DNA of 64,000 nucleotides from Winogradskyella jejuensis (lineage in GTDB: Bacteria; Bacteroidota; Bacteroidia; Flavobacteriales; Flavobacteriaceae), in contig NZ_FQWS01000001.1 in the NCBI RefSeq assembly GCF_900129745.1, positions 1,054,001 to 1,118,000 on the forward strand. Reading direction: 5' to 3'. The notes beneath the pieces are model-generated. The model was not told the origin of the DNA. It searched no databases and was given only the letters and a program-made list of their open reading frames with translations. Below are positions 34,357 to 42,207 of this stretch, piece by piece; position 1 is the first letter of the stretch; each line of letters starts with the position of its first letter. The translations under genes were made by a program, and so were the position numbers.

Positions 34357-35018
34357 AATATGACCATTGCTGAGAATACCAGCATGCTTTGGTTGCCTTT
34401 AAAGTCGTTATTCTCAGAGAAGTTTTGATTGTTAAGCTTATTTAGCATATTCGTAAATCCGTAGATGTATTGGGCTCTGACTTTAAATTTATCAAACCCT
34501 GCTGAGACACCTACCGCTCCATTGACATTAAATCTAGATATTTCAGAAATGTCTTTTGCTGTTATCGTATTGTAGCCACTCACTAAGTAATTCTCTTTAG
34601 CTTCGTCTTGAATATCTAAATTACTGTTGTACTGTAGCATTGGACCAGCATCTATGGTAATATGGTTTTTAATTAATTTTAAGTGACCTAAAAGCGCTAC
34701 TTGAGCCGTAAACAATTTATAATCCACAGCCTCTTCTTGAGAACCTCCTGCAGACAGTGCTAAAATACCAAGCTTATTTTCTGAGAACTGAATATTATAG
34801 CTCACATTATACCATTTGTGAGGTAAATCTACTGTTGCTGCTAGGCCAACAAGCCAACCATTGTCTTTTTGAGTCACTAAACTATTCGTTTCAATATCAA
34901 ACTGAGTAAGGCCGCCATAAATCCCAAACCCATTTTGAATACGATAATTTTGTGCAAATAATGATGATACAAAAAACAGGCTAAATAAAGCAAACGAGTA
35001 AAGCGCTTTTAATTTCAT
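34353..35018 (-). CDS. Outer-membrane beta-barrel protein
   Basis: The 221-residue protein has a clear signal peptide (to about SLFA-QN at residue 22) and alternating-pattern beta strands with aromatic ends. It finishes in FSAMVIF, the aromatic C-terminal residue typical of barrels inserted by BamA. It most resembles the generic eight- to ten-stranded barrel families of Bacteroidota. No ligand or pore function can be read from the sequence. It is a single gene, convergent with gltX, and the 142 bp upstream contain no other gene. Confidence 0.65.
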   Translation of the reverse strand: MKLKALYSFALFSLFFVSSLFAQNYRIQNGFGIYGGLTQFDIETNSLVTQKDNGWLVGLAATVDLPHKWYNVSYNIQFSENKLGILALSAGGSQEEAVDYKLFTAQVALLGHLKLIKNHITIDAGPMLQYNSNLDIQDEAKENYLVSGYNTITAKDISEISRFNVNGAVGVSAGFDKFKVRAQYIYGFTNMLNKLNNQNFSENNDFKGNQSMLVFSAMVIF

Positions 35019-35160
35019 GGTTGGGAGATTTGGTTGTAGAAGACAAACCTAATCAAATTCTAAACAAGGTGTATTTATTTTTTTGAGTAAAAGTCGTCTT
35101 CTCTCAAAATATAACTTAATTTTAGTAGCAATTATTGTAACAACTTAAACACATACTATT

Positions 35161-36093
35161 ATGCCACCTTATTATTTATTTCCTATTATTTTCCTTGGAA
35201 TTATCATTCTTCTAGGCGCTTTCTTTATTGTGAAACAACAAACCGCTGCGATTATAGAGCGTTTTGGAAAATTCCACAGCATCCGTCAATCAGGTTTACA
35301 TATCAAAGTCCCATTGGTAGACAGAATTGCGGGCCGTTTGAGCTTAAAGATTCAACAATTAGATGTTATTATTGAAACCAAAACCCTTGATGATGTGTTT
35401 GTTCGCTTAAAGGTTTCTGTACAATACAAAGTTATCAAAGACAAGGTGTATGATGCTTTCTATAAATTAGATTATCCGCACGACCAGATTACGTCTTATG
35501 TATTTGATGTAGTGCGTGCCGAAGTGCCTAAAATGAAATTAGATGATGTCTTTGTGCGTAAAGATGATATTGCTATTGCTGTTAAGACAGAACTAAATGA
35601 TGCTATGATAGAGTATGGTTACGACATCATTAAAACTTTAGTAACTGATATTGATCCAGATGCGCAAGTAAAAGAAGCTATGAACCGTATTAATGCTTCT
35701 GAGCGTGAAAAAATTGCGGCTCAGTTTGAAGGTGATGCTGCGCGTATTTTAATTGTAGAAAAGGCAAAAGCTGAAGCCGAAAGTAAGCGTTTACAAGGTC
35801 AGGGTATCGCCGACCAACGTCGTGAAATCGCTAGAGGTTTAGAAGAATCTGTTGAAGTGCTTAATCGCGTTGGAATCAACTCACAAGAAGCATCTGCACT
35901 TATTGTAGTAACTCAGCATTACGACACACTACAATCGCTTGGAGAAGAAACTAATAGTAACCTTATTCTATTACCCAATGCGCCACAAGCTGGTAGCAAC
36001 ATGCTTAACGATATGGTGGCTAGTTTTGCAGCCAGTAACCAGATTGGTGAGGCTATGAAAAAAGCAGATGCTGATAAGAAAAAAGATGCTTAA
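35161..36093 (+). CDS. SPFH/Band 7 domain protein
   Basis: The 310-residue protein has one N-terminal membrane helix (residues 3-25) and then a Band 7 domain starting QQTAAIIERFGKFHSI. QSGLHIKVPLVDRI and FDVVRAEVPKM follow, then a long alanine- and glutamate-rich helix (ASEREKIAAQFEGDAAR) characteristic of stomatin, prohibitin and HflK/C relatives. These proteins assemble rings or cages at membranes and modulate proteases or lipid domains. The C-terminal tail is Ala/Lys rich. Its partner in this organism is not evident: no NfeD or FtsH gene is adjacent. Confidence 0.9.
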   Translation: MPPYYLFPIIFLGIIILLGAFFIVKQQTAAIIERFGKFHSIRQSGLHIKVPLVDRIAGRLSLKIQQLDVIIETKTLDDVFVRLKVSVQYKVIKDKVYDAFYKLDYPHDQITSYVFDVVRAEVPKMKLDDVFVRKDDIAIAVKTELNDAMIEYGYDIIKTLVTDIDPDAQVKEAMNRINASEREKIAAQFEGDAARILIVEKAKAEAESKRLQGQGIADQRREIARGLEESVEVLNRVGINSQEASALIVVTQHYDTLQSLGEETNSNLILLPNAPQAGSNMLNDMVASFAASNQIGEAMKKADADKKKDA

Positions 36094-36103
36094 AGAATTT
36101 TTT

Positions 36104-36179
36104 CTGTCATTTCGAGCGGTAGTCGAGAAATAATTGTAAGTTCTTATCTAGACATCTCGACTGTCGCTCGATGTGACAG
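36104..36179. repeat. Imperfect 28-bp inverted repeat between convergent genes
   Basis: The left arm at 36104-36131 begins CTGTCATTTCGAGCG and contains AGTCGAGA. The right arm at 36152-36179 reads, in reverse complement, CTGTCACATCGAGCG and contains AGTCGAGA too. The loop is 20 nt. It lies between the SPFH gene and the DUF1761 gene. It looks like a mobile REP-type element, and as a strong hairpin it may act as a transcript end. Confidence 0.75.
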
Positions 36180-36209
36180 TTATTTATTAAATTTTCTGTT
36201 TTATTTGTT

Positions 36210-36701
36210 CTAATTCCATCCACATAGAATGGCACCCATGACTGCTAAGGTTACAATCCAGTAACCCGCATTAACAAAGATGTATTTTGCACTTTTGCGC
36301 TCAAATAAGGCAATGGTACCAATGATTGGTAATGCACCAAAAATCCCAAAGATAGTTCCATGTAAAGCGCCGTGCTTAAATGTTCTAAAATCTGTGCCAT
36401 AATCTGCCATAAACGCTTCAAATGAAGGCTTTGCTAGTGTAGGGTCACCTCCAACCATACCAAGAGCGCCCCATTGGTGATTTGTAAATTGCATCAAGAG
36501 CACTGCTAAAAGCGCTGAGAAAAGTAAAGCTAATCCAAAAATAACGGCCATGTTTCCGCTTTTCATTTTTTCTTCAGTCATTCCAGATGCGCGCATCCAC
36601 ATATTTCCGAAACCGATTTTTGGGTTGTACCAAATAGAGCCAATAACCAGTGCTGCTACTGCCGCTACAGGGATGGCAATAGGATTAATAGGTAATTCCA
36701 T
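36210..36701 (-). CDS. DUF1761 family membrane protein
   Basis: The 163-residue protein has four hydrophobic segments and begins with the short NPIAIPVAAVAALVIGSIWYNP motif region, with WYN and GNMWMRASGM following. This matches DUF1761, a family of small four-helix membrane proteins of unknown function. It stands alone, with the inverted repeat downstream and the glnS terminator upstream. Confidence 0.8.
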   Translation of the reverse strand: MELPINPIAIPVAAVAALVIGSIWYNPKIGFGNMWMRASGMTEEKMKSGNMAVIFGLALLFSALLAVLLMQFTNHQWGALGMVGGDPTLAKPSFEAFMADYGTDFRTFKHGALHGTIFGIFGALPIIGTIALFERKSAKYIFVNAGYWIVTLAVMGAILCGWN

Positions 36702-36742
36702 GATTGTTTGATTTTTTAGTTAGTAATGAATTAAAAATACAA

Positions 36743-36775
36743 AAAAACCTCTAAGCCTGAGACTTAGAGGTTTTT
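36743..36775 (-). terminator. Intrinsic terminator of glnS
   Basis: AAAAACCTCTAAG at 36743-36755 pairs perfectly with CTTAGAGGTTTTT at 36763-36775 around a 7-nt loop. T-runs on both ends make it usable in both directions, but here only glnS on the minus strand runs into it. Confidence 0.85.
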
Positions 36776-36795
36776 CTAATACATAATATCAATAA

Positions 36796-38799
36796 TTAAA
36801 GTGCCTGTGCTTCTTTAACCAACAATTCATTCTTGTCCTCTAGAGCTTTACTAATAAAAGTATCAATTGCTTCATTTCGCTCTTGCCCGTTTTTAAGCAA
36901 TACGCTCAAAGATAACGCTACAGCTATACGTGTGCCTACTTTTTTGGTTGCAGTGCCAAATAAAGGCTCTAAATCTTCGTAAGAGACATTTTCAGCAAGC
37001 TTCAATATCTCTACTCTTGATTTTAATTGTTTTTCTTCAGGTAAGTTGGTGTACTTTTTACCTAATTGCTGAATAACACTTATTGTGGGTCGTGCTTGTT
37101 GCTGTGGTTTATTTTGATTCTGATTTTGTTGTGGCTTTGGTTTTTGTTTCGCCCAACTGTCACGTAAACTAACCGTTTTATTAAAGACTAAGGCATCTGC
37201 TTGAGAATCATTATCTACATTGAAATACCCTAAACGTTGAAACTGAAACTGCTCTCCTACTTTTGCTTCGGCTAAGCTTGGTTCTAAATAACCCTTTTTT
37301 ACTCTTAATGAGTTTGGGTTAAGAAATTCCATAAAGTCTTTGTCTTTATGACCATCTGGGGCTTCGTCCATGAATAAGCGATCGTATTCTCTCACCTCAG
37401 CAGTAATAGCGTGTTTTACAGAAACCCAATGCAAAGTACCTTTCACTTTCTTTTCGGTGTCAGTAGAATAGGTACAATGAATTTCGGTAATATGACCCTC
37501 AGTATCTTTTATAACTTCATTAGCTTGAATGATATAAGCATTCTTTAATCGGACTTCTCCGCCTGTTTTTAGTCTAAAAAATTTGTTTCCAGCCTCTTCT
37601 TTAAAGTCTTCTTTTTCAATATAGATTTCTCTTGAAAACGGTACTTTACGAGAACCAGCTGAATCATCTTCAGGATTATTCTCTCCATCTAACCATTCCT
37701 CTTTTCCTTTAGGATAATTGGTGATTACGACTTTTATTGGGTCTAAAACCGCCATGACTCGGTTGGCTGTTTTATTTAAATCCTCGCGTACACAAAATTC
37801 TAAAAGCGAGACATCAATAACATTTTCACGCTTGGCCACACCCACTTTTTCAATAAACTGACGAATGGAATTTGGTGTGTATCCTCGACGGCGTAAACCA
37901 GAAATTGTCGGCATACGTGGGTCGTCCCAACCTTTAACAACACCTTCTTCCACCAGTCGTAACAACTTACGTTTACTCATTATGGTGTAACTTAAATTTA
38001 AACGCGCAAACTCTCGTTGTTTAGGTAGCATTGGCAGCTCTTCTTTTGCATAATCGTAAACATGCGCTTTAAACCAATCGTAAAGCTTTCTGTGGGGTTT
38101 AAATTCCAGTGAGCATAAAGAGTGTGAAATCTGCTCTATGTAATCGCTCTCTCCATGTGTCCAATCGTACATTGGATAAATACACCACGCTTCACCTGTT
38201 CTGTGATGATGTGCAAATAAAATACGATACATAATTGGGTCGCGCATCAACATGTTTGGGTCTTCCATATCAATCTTGGCGCGAAGCACATGCTCACCTT
38301 GTTTGAATTTACCATCTTTCATACCTTGGAAAAGCGCTAAGTTTTCTTCAACCGTTCTATCTCTGTATGGAGAATTGGTTCCAACTTGTGTTGGCGTTCC
38401 TTTTTGCTCTGCCATAGCTTCAGACGATTGCGAATCTACATAAGCCTTACCATCTTTTATCATTAGGACCGCCCAATCATATAATTTTTGAAAATAATCA
38501 GACGAGTAAAGTTCATTTGCCCAGTTGTATCCTAACCAAGCAATATCTTGCTTAATGGCATCTACGTATTCTTGCTCTTCTTTTGCTGGATTAGTATCAT
38601 CGAAACGTAAATTTACTGGTGCGCCATACTTTTCACCTAAGCCAAAACTAATCCCAATTGCTTTAGTGTGCCCAATGTGTAAATAGCCATTTGGTTCTGG
38701 TGGGAAACGAAAACGTAGTTTTTCTTTTGGTAAACCATTAGCTAAATCTTCTTCTATGATATGCTCTATAAAATTGAGCGATTTTATTTCTTCTGACAT
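36796..38799 (-). CDS. glnS: Glutaminyl-tRNA synthetase with C-terminal extension
   Basis: GlnS charges tRNA-Gln with glutamine. Starting at the ATG at 38797-38799 the protein is 667 residues. It has PPEPNGYLHIGHTKA with the HIGH motif at 41-44 and TIMSKRKLLRLV with the KMSKS equivalent, plus the beta-barrel anticodon domains. The core ends near residue 549. A further 118 residues follow: a Gln/Pro/Asn linker and then a helical domain with GTRIAVALSLSVLLKNGQE. An in-frame extension of 21 residues upstream looks spurious because it precedes the conserved start. The tail is discussed in the findings. Confidence 0.95.
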   Translation of the reverse strand: MSEEIKSLNFIEHIIEEDLANGLPKEKLRFRFPPEPNGYLHIGHTKAIGISFGLGEKYGAPVNLRFDDTNPAKEEQEYVDAIKQDIAWLGYNWANELYSSDYFQKLYDWAVLMIKDGKAYVDSQSSEAMAEQKGTPTQVGTNSPYRDRTVEENLALFQGMKDGKFKQGEHVLRAKIDMEDPNMLMRDPIMYRILFAHHHRTGEAWCIYPMYDWTHGESDYIEQISHSLCSLEFKPHRKLYDWFKAHVYDYAKEELPMLPKQREFARLNLSYTIMSKRKLLRLVEEGVVKGWDDPRMPTISGLRRRGYTPNSIRQFIEKVGVAKRENVIDVSLLEFCVREDLNKTANRVMAVLDPIKVVITNYPKGKEEWLDGENNPEDDSAGSRKVPFSREIYIEKEDFKEEAGNKFFRLKTGGEVRLKNAYIIQANEVIKDTEGHITEIHCTYSTDTEKKVKGTLHWVSVKHAITAEVREYDRLFMDEAPDGHKDKDFMEFLNPNSLRVKKGYLEPSLAEAKVGEQFQFQRLGYFNVDNDSQADALVFNKTVSLRDSWAKQKPKPQQNQNQNKPQQQARPTISVIQQLGKKYTNLPEEKQLKSRVEILKLAENVSYEDLEPLFGTATKKVGTRIAVALSLSVLLKNGQERNEAIDTFISKALEDKNELLVKEAQAL

Positions 38800-38921
38800 G
38801 TTTTCTAAATTGAAAATAATCAATACTGCCGCTGCATTATTGAATGTCACAAAATTAAACAAAATTGTAACAAAAAGGCTTTAATTTACACCTATAGAAC
38901 AAACTATAAAATCTAATAAAA

Positions 38922-39122
38922 ATGGGATATAAATGTCCAAAATGTGATAATACAACTTACGATGTTGACGAAATGAGAGCAACTGGAGGTACGCTTTCAA
39001 AAATATTTGATGTACAGAACAAAAAATTTACTTCTGTTACGTGCAAAAAATGCTCTTACACCGAGTTCTTTAAAGCAAAAACTAGTGCTTTAAGTAATAT
39101 TTTTGATTTGTTTACGAATTAG
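38922..39122 (+). CDS. Small zinc-ribbon nucleic-acid-binding protein
   Basis: The 66-residue protein has two CxxC pairs, CPKC at positions 5-8 and CKKC at 41-44, separated by a 32-residue hairpin. This is the classical small zinc ribbon. It resembles the zinc-ribbon family annotated as nucleic-acid or GTP-binding-associated (COG3478-like). The function is not established. It lies 45 bp upstream of folB on the same strand and a shared transcript is possible. A copy of the dispersed repeat sits immediately after its stop. Confidence 0.75.
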   Translation: MGYKCPKCDNTTYDVDEMRATGGTLSKIFDVQNKKFTSVTCKKCSYTEFFKAKTSALSNIFDLFTN

Positions 39123-39123
39123 A

Positions 39124-39147
39124 GCCTTCGACGGGCTCGGTGTGATA
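39124..39147 (+). repeat. Dispersed short repeat copy
   Basis: CTTCGACGGGCTCGGTGTGATA corresponds to the form CTCGACNNCGCTCAGNNTGACA seen elsewhere in the window, with several substitutions. It starts 2 bp after the zinc-ribbon gene stop and 21 bp before folB. Confidence 0.5.
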
Positions 39148-39155
39148 GAAAGCTT

Positions 39156-39163
39156 TATTTTTG
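39156..39163 (+). promoter_or_regulatory. Candidate -7 element for folB
   Basis: TATTTTTG matches TAnnTTTG and ends 4 bp before the folB ATG at 39168, so a transcript would be leaderless or nearly so. The same 4-bp spacing occurs upstream of the delta'-like gene. Confidence 0.4.
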
Positions 39164-39167
39164 CTCT

Positions 39168-39533
39168 ATGGGAATAATAAAAGTTGAAAACATACGTGTA
39201 TTTGCTCACCATGGTTGCTTGGCAGAAGAAACTAAAATTGGTAGCGATTATCGTGTTGACTTAGAGGTAAAAGCTAATTTAATAACCTCTGCAAATACAG
39301 ATGAGTTAGGTGATACCGTGGATTACGTATTTTTAAATAAAGTGGTACGCGAAGAAATGGCGCAACCTTCTAAATTGCTAGAAACGGTAGCTAAACGTAT
39401 TTTATATCGTATATTTTCTGAGGACCAGATGGTAACAAAGGCTACTGTAAGTGTAAGTAAGATTAACCCACCTATTGGTGGTGACGTTGAGATGGTCACC
39501 ATAAAAATGAGTGAAAAGCGAAAAAAACAGTAA
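39168..39533 (+). CDS. folB: Dihydroneopterin aldolase
   Basis: FolB converts 7,8-dihydroneopterin to 6-hydroxymethyl-dihydropterin in folate synthesis. The 121-residue protein opens with IKVENIRVFAHHGCLAEETKIGSDY, of which the first part holds the conserved HHG, and has TVDYVFLNKV and LLETVAKRI (catalytic Glu region). The closing VTVSKINPPIGGDV is the usual proline-containing strand. The length is standard at about 120. No other folate gene is nearby. Confidence 0.93.
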   Translation: MGIIKVENIRVFAHHGCLAEETKIGSDYRVDLEVKANLITSANTDELGDTVDYVFLNKVVREEMAQPSKLLETVAKRILYRIFSEDQMVTKATVSVSKINPPIGGDVEMVTIKMSEKRKKQ

Positions 39534-39540
39534 ATATTTT

Positions 39541-39548
39541 TATATTTG
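39541..39548 (+). promoter_or_regulatory. -7 promoter element of tRNA-Cys
   Basis: TATATTTG, an exact TAnnTTTG match, lies 12 bp upstream of the mature tRNA 5' end. No clear -33 TTG is seen, so recognition may depend on the -7 element alone. Confidence 0.5.
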
Positions 39549-39560
39549 CTGTCCCAAAAG

Positions 39561-39631
39561 GGTGTCGTGGCCGAGTGGCTAGGCAGTGGTCTGCAACACC
39601 ATCTACAGCGGTTCGAATCCGCTCGACACCT
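39561..39631 (+). tRNA. tRNA-Cys (anticodon GCA)
   Basis: The 71-nt sequence folds as a cloverleaf. GGTGTCG at 39561-39567 pairs with CGACACC at 39624-39630, and the anticodon stem GTGGT/ACCAT encloses CTGCAAC. The T-arm AGCGG/CCGCT encloses TTCGAAT, and the discriminator base is T. The anticodon is GCA, which reads cysteine codons. No CCA is encoded. A hairpin terminator follows at once. Confidence 0.95.
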
Positions 39632-39635
39632 CTAG

Positions 39636-39670
39636 AAACCTCAACTAAAGTTGAGGTTTTTTTGTTTTTA
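39636..39670 (+). terminator. Intrinsic terminator of tRNA-Cys
   Basis: AAACCTCAAC pairs with GTTGAGGTTT around a TAAA loop and is followed by a run of T. It begins a few bases after the tRNA 3' end. Confidence 0.85.
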
Positions 39671-39702
39671 AATTTTGAGAAAAATTAGATTAAGATTGAC
39701 GT

Positions 39703-39757
39703 GGTTCGAATCAGGGTAAACCTCTATGTAACCTCAACAATTCGATGAGGATTTTTT
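39703..39757 (+). repeat. Decayed second copy of the tRNA-Cys 3' end and terminator
   Basis: GGTTCGAATC at 39703-39712 repeats the tRNA T-arm core exactly. It continues with a diverged AAACCTCT and AACCTCAAC, then GATGAGGATTTTTT, aligning with the tRNA 3' end and its terminator. The upstream part of the tRNA is missing, so it is not a gene. It lies within the 364-bp stretch 39534-39897, which otherwise holds tRNA-Cys and one dispersed repeat. Confidence 0.6.
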
Positions 39758-39771
39758 ACATCTAATTTCTA

Positions 39772-39792
39772 GACTTCGACAAGCTCAGTCCA
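39772..39792 (+). repeat. Dispersed short repeat copy
   Basis: CTTCGACAAGCTCAG at 39774-39788 matches the first 15 positions of the form CTCGACNNCGCTCAG with small changes and lacks the TGACA tail. It lies between two tRNA-like relics. Confidence 0.5.
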
Positions 39793-39815
39793 AGTAAAAA
39801 TTAATTAAAGCTCTT

Positions 39816-39850
39816 ACCATCTATAGCGGTTTTGTGAATCTCTAAGTGTC
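39816..39850 (+). repeat. Possible third relic of tRNA-Cys (anticodon/T-arm portion)
   Basis: ACCATCTATAGCGGTT at 39816-39831 matches the tRNA segment ACCATCTACAGCGGTT at 15 of 16 positions, then diverges. There is no acceptor stem or anticodon loop, so it is not a gene. Confidence 0.4.
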
Positions 39851-39897
39851 GTAACAGGACAAACGAAACCTCTTCTTGTTTTAATTCAAGCTTATAG

Positions 39898-40263
39898 CTA
39901 ATAATTAAATACTCCAAAGTGCCATAATATTCCGCTGGGGTCATGTAAAAAAACCTCGTTTCCCCAGTCGTTATAGACAATATTAGATAACCTAACGTTG
40001 TCGTATTTTTCAGTTAGACCTAAATTACTTATAGTTTCAAACGTGTTATCTAGATTCTCTACTTCTAAAAAAATCATAGAATTATCAACCCAGTCTTTTA
40101 CGTAGGCATCTTGCAAATAGAATCCGAATTCTCCTAATCTAAAATAAGACATCTTATTTGAAATAATAATTTCAGTAAACCCTAAATCGTTATAAAAATT
40201 CCGTGATACATAATAGTCCTTCGCTCCGATAAAAGCTCTGATTGATTTTCCTTTTATTGTCAT
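39898..40263 (-). CDS. VOC superfamily (glyoxalase/bleomycin-resistance-like) protein
   Basis: The 121-residue protein has two beta-alpha-beta-beta-beta units of the VOC fold. It begins IRAFIGAKDYYVSRNFYNDLGF and ends WGNEVFLHDPSGILWHFGVFNY, where HDPSG-LWHF is the usual final strand pair. VOC proteins bind a metal and act on small molecules (lyase, dioxygenase or resistance binding). The metal ligands are not clear here. Its start overlaps the membrane-protein stop by 4 bp, so it is the last gene of the ECF sigma operon. Confidence 0.75.
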   Translation of the reverse strand: MTIKGKSIRAFIGAKDYYVSRNFYNDLGFTEIIISNKMSYFRLGEFGFYLQDAYVKDWVDNSMIFLEVENLDNTFETISNLGLTEKYDNVRLSNIVYNDWGNEVFLHDPSGILWHFGVFNY

Positions 40264-40814
40264 TTCTTTTGTTTTAGTTCTTGTAACAGGTAATACTCTT
40301 TCAAAATACTCTTTATAATGATATAAAATATCACAACAAGAGAAACAATTCCTGAAATCAGAATATAGGTGTAAAATCCGTTTGAAAATTCTGCTTTAAA
40401 AAAAGGTAAAAGCTTTATAAAACCATAAATATAAATACCAAAACAGATTGGTGTTATAATGTAATTGATTATTAACCTGGACTCATAGTGTTTTTTGAGA
40501 TAGTGCTGATAAGCTTTGCTATCTAAAGCTACCAGCTGAATTTCTTTTCGGAATAGCGTAAACATCTCTAATAATATTCGCAAGAATAAACTAGATATCA
40601 TTAAGGTCAATCCTAATGAAAAATCGTTCCATTGGTTAGTCCAAGTGTATATCGTAAAGCATACTAAAACTATCACAGTTGTGGCCATTACTACTGTACT
40701 AATGATTTGACCCCTGCGTTGTGTTTTGGCTTTTTTTATAATTTGTTTTGGATGGTCTAGCGTTAATTCACGCTCTTGACTCTTCCATATTTGGTTTAAA
40801 TTTTCATTTTCCAT
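40260..40814 (-). CDS. Hypothetical membrane protein downstream of an ECF sigma factor (possible anti-sigma factor)
   Basis: I do not recognise this 184-residue protein by family. It has a 40-residue soluble N-terminus with NQIWKSQERELTLDHPKQI, two hydrophobic segments around 38-58 and 67-85, and two more in the C-terminal half, with a basic tail. It overlaps the sigma factor gene by 11 bp. A cytoplasmic N-terminal segment plus membrane helices next to an ECF gene is the normal layout of an anti-sigma factor. No zinc-binding HxxxCxxC motif is present. The role is inferred from position only. Confidence 0.5.
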   Translation of the reverse strand: MENENLNQIWKSQERELTLDHPKQIIKKAKTQRRGQIISTVVMATTVIVLVCFTIYTWTNQWNDFSLGLTLMISSLFLRILLEMFTLFRKEIQLVALDSKAYQHYLKKHYESRLIINYIITPICFGIYIYGFIKLLPFFKAEFSNGFYTYILISGIVSLVVIFYIIIKSILKEYYLLQELKQKK

Positions 40815-41295
40815 TTGTCATACATTTTAAAAGCGCTTTTCGTATTCTACTTAATCGCGTACGTACTGCATTGTGCGCTAAACCTAGAGTTTCTGCAATA
40901 GTTGCTTGTGGTATTTCCTCTAATTCTAATAAAATTAAGCCTTTATTTTGCTCGGTAAGCTTATCTATGCAGAGATACAGTTTTGTAATTTTATCTGTTT
41001 CATCTTCATTAAAATCTTCTTGAATATCTTGGGATATGACCGTGTCATCAACTTGAATCGTTTTTTTCGGTTTTCTTAAATCACTCAAACACACATTAAC
41101 AGCAATTCTGTAAATCCAAGTGCCTATAGAAGATTTTTGATTAAAGGATTTTCTATGATTCCAAACCTTGATAAAGGTCTCCTGGAGCCACTCCTTAGCT
41201 AAATCACCATCACCCGAAGCATAACCCAAGCATAGTCTAAGTACTTTTGGTGCGTGTGTATTATAAATTTGAGTGAAATCCTTTTCTATATTCAT
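40804..41295 (-). CDS. ECF-type RNA polymerase sigma factor
   Basis: The 163-residue protein has sigma region 2 (IYNTHAPKVLRLCLGYASGD, then LAKEWLQETFIKVWNHR with the -10-binding helix) and sigma region 4 (IPQATIAETLGLAHNAVRTR followed by LSRIRKALL, a helix-turn-helix). The linker between them is acidic. ECF factors direct transcription of a small stress or envelope regulon. It overlaps the hydrolase gene by 1 bp and the candidate anti-sigma gene by 11 bp. The regulon is not known. Confidence 0.9.
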   Translation of the reverse strand: MNIEKDFTQIYNTHAPKVLRLCLGYASGDGDLAKEWLQETFIKVWNHRKSFNQKSSIGTWIYRIAVNVCLSDLRKPKKTIQVDDTVISQDIQEDFNEDETDKITKLYLCIDKLTEQNKGLILLELEEIPQATIAETLGLAHNAVRTRLSRIRKALLKCMTNGK

Positions 41296-42143
41296 TATTT
41301 TGAGGCTAAACAGCTTTTAATTTGCTCTAAAAACCATTCTGGTTGGTCAAACATAATAAAGTGCGCTGAGTTCTCAGCTATGATTAAATCGTAGTCTTCT
41401 AAGTTAGCGTACTGGTCTATATAATTTTTGGTGACCATTTCTTTACCAAAAGGTTTATCTGCAGCTAATATGGTTACCGGTATCGTAATCTTTTTTAAAT
41501 CTTCTCTAAGATCTAGTTTAAGATAATCTGTATACCCGTAAACATAGGTTTTACGGTCAGCTTCAATAATCCAATTTTTTATTTGCTCTTGAGCTTTTAC
41601 ATTTAAGCTCATTCCTTGAGACATACCAGCAGCTAATTGGTTAAAGTCATTTTCACTCATAGCGAGCTGTTGATTATTAAAAGGGCTCTCGTAAGCCAAG
41701 TTGTCTGGATTGTAATTTGGAAACATTAATGCGCCGGCAGCAGGTAGCGCATCTACTAAGATAATTTTTGATAGTTTTAAATTTTCTCTACTTGCTAACC
41801 ATATAGCAATTGTTCCGCCTAAACTGTGGCCAATAACTGTAAGGTTTTGTAACTCTTTTTCAAGAATATAATCTTGTAACGCCTTATTTACTTTTGGTAG
41901 CCATGGAAATGCTATAGGTGCTTTTCCACCAAAACCTGCAAGTGTAACAACGTGACATTCGTAGTCTTTTGCTAGATGCTTTACGGTTTCATTCCAACTC
42001 TCTCCTGGAACAGTAAACCCTGGAATCAATAAAATAGGAACTCCACTACCTGTGACTTCTACATGTATTGGTGGGTTGTTTTCTTGGGCTTGGATTGATG
42101 AAAAAAGAACAATTGCAAAGCATAAAGAGATAATGTTTTTCAT
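41295..42143 (-). CDS. Secreted alpha/beta hydrolase
   Basis: The 282-residue protein has a signal peptide (residues 1-20, ending IQAQ) and an alpha/beta-hydrolase core. The nucleophile elbow is GHSLGG with S107, the acid is likely D229 in ILAADKP, and the histidine is H261 in SAHFIMFDQPE. The oxyanion-loop segment is LLIPGFTVPG. Acting outside the cytoplasm, it could cleave an ester or a lactone. It is the first gene of the operon with the ECF sigma factor. Confidence 0.85.
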   Translation of the reverse strand: MKNIISLCFAIVLFSSIQAQENNPPIHVEVTGSGVPILLIPGFTVPGESWNETVKHLAKDYECHVVTLAGFGGKAPIAFPWLPKVNKALQDYILEKELQNLTVIGHSLGGTIAIWLASRENLKLSKIILVDALPAAGALMFPNYNPDNLAYESPFNNQQLAMSENDFNQLAAGMSQGMSLNVKAQEQIKNWIIEADRKTYVYGYTDYLKLDLREDLKKITIPVTILAADKPFGKEMVTKNYIDQYANLEDYDLIIAENSAHFIMFDQPEWFLEQIKSCLASK

Positions 42144-42207
42144 GATTTCTGAATTTAATTTTCTCTTTAGATGCAGAAATCAAAAAATGTTACATGGTTA
42201 TTAAAAC

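Noticed and set aside
38800..38862. 21-residue N-terminal extension of glnS
   Set aside because: It is hydrophobic, has no counterpart in GlnRS, and the internal ATG fits the known start of the family.
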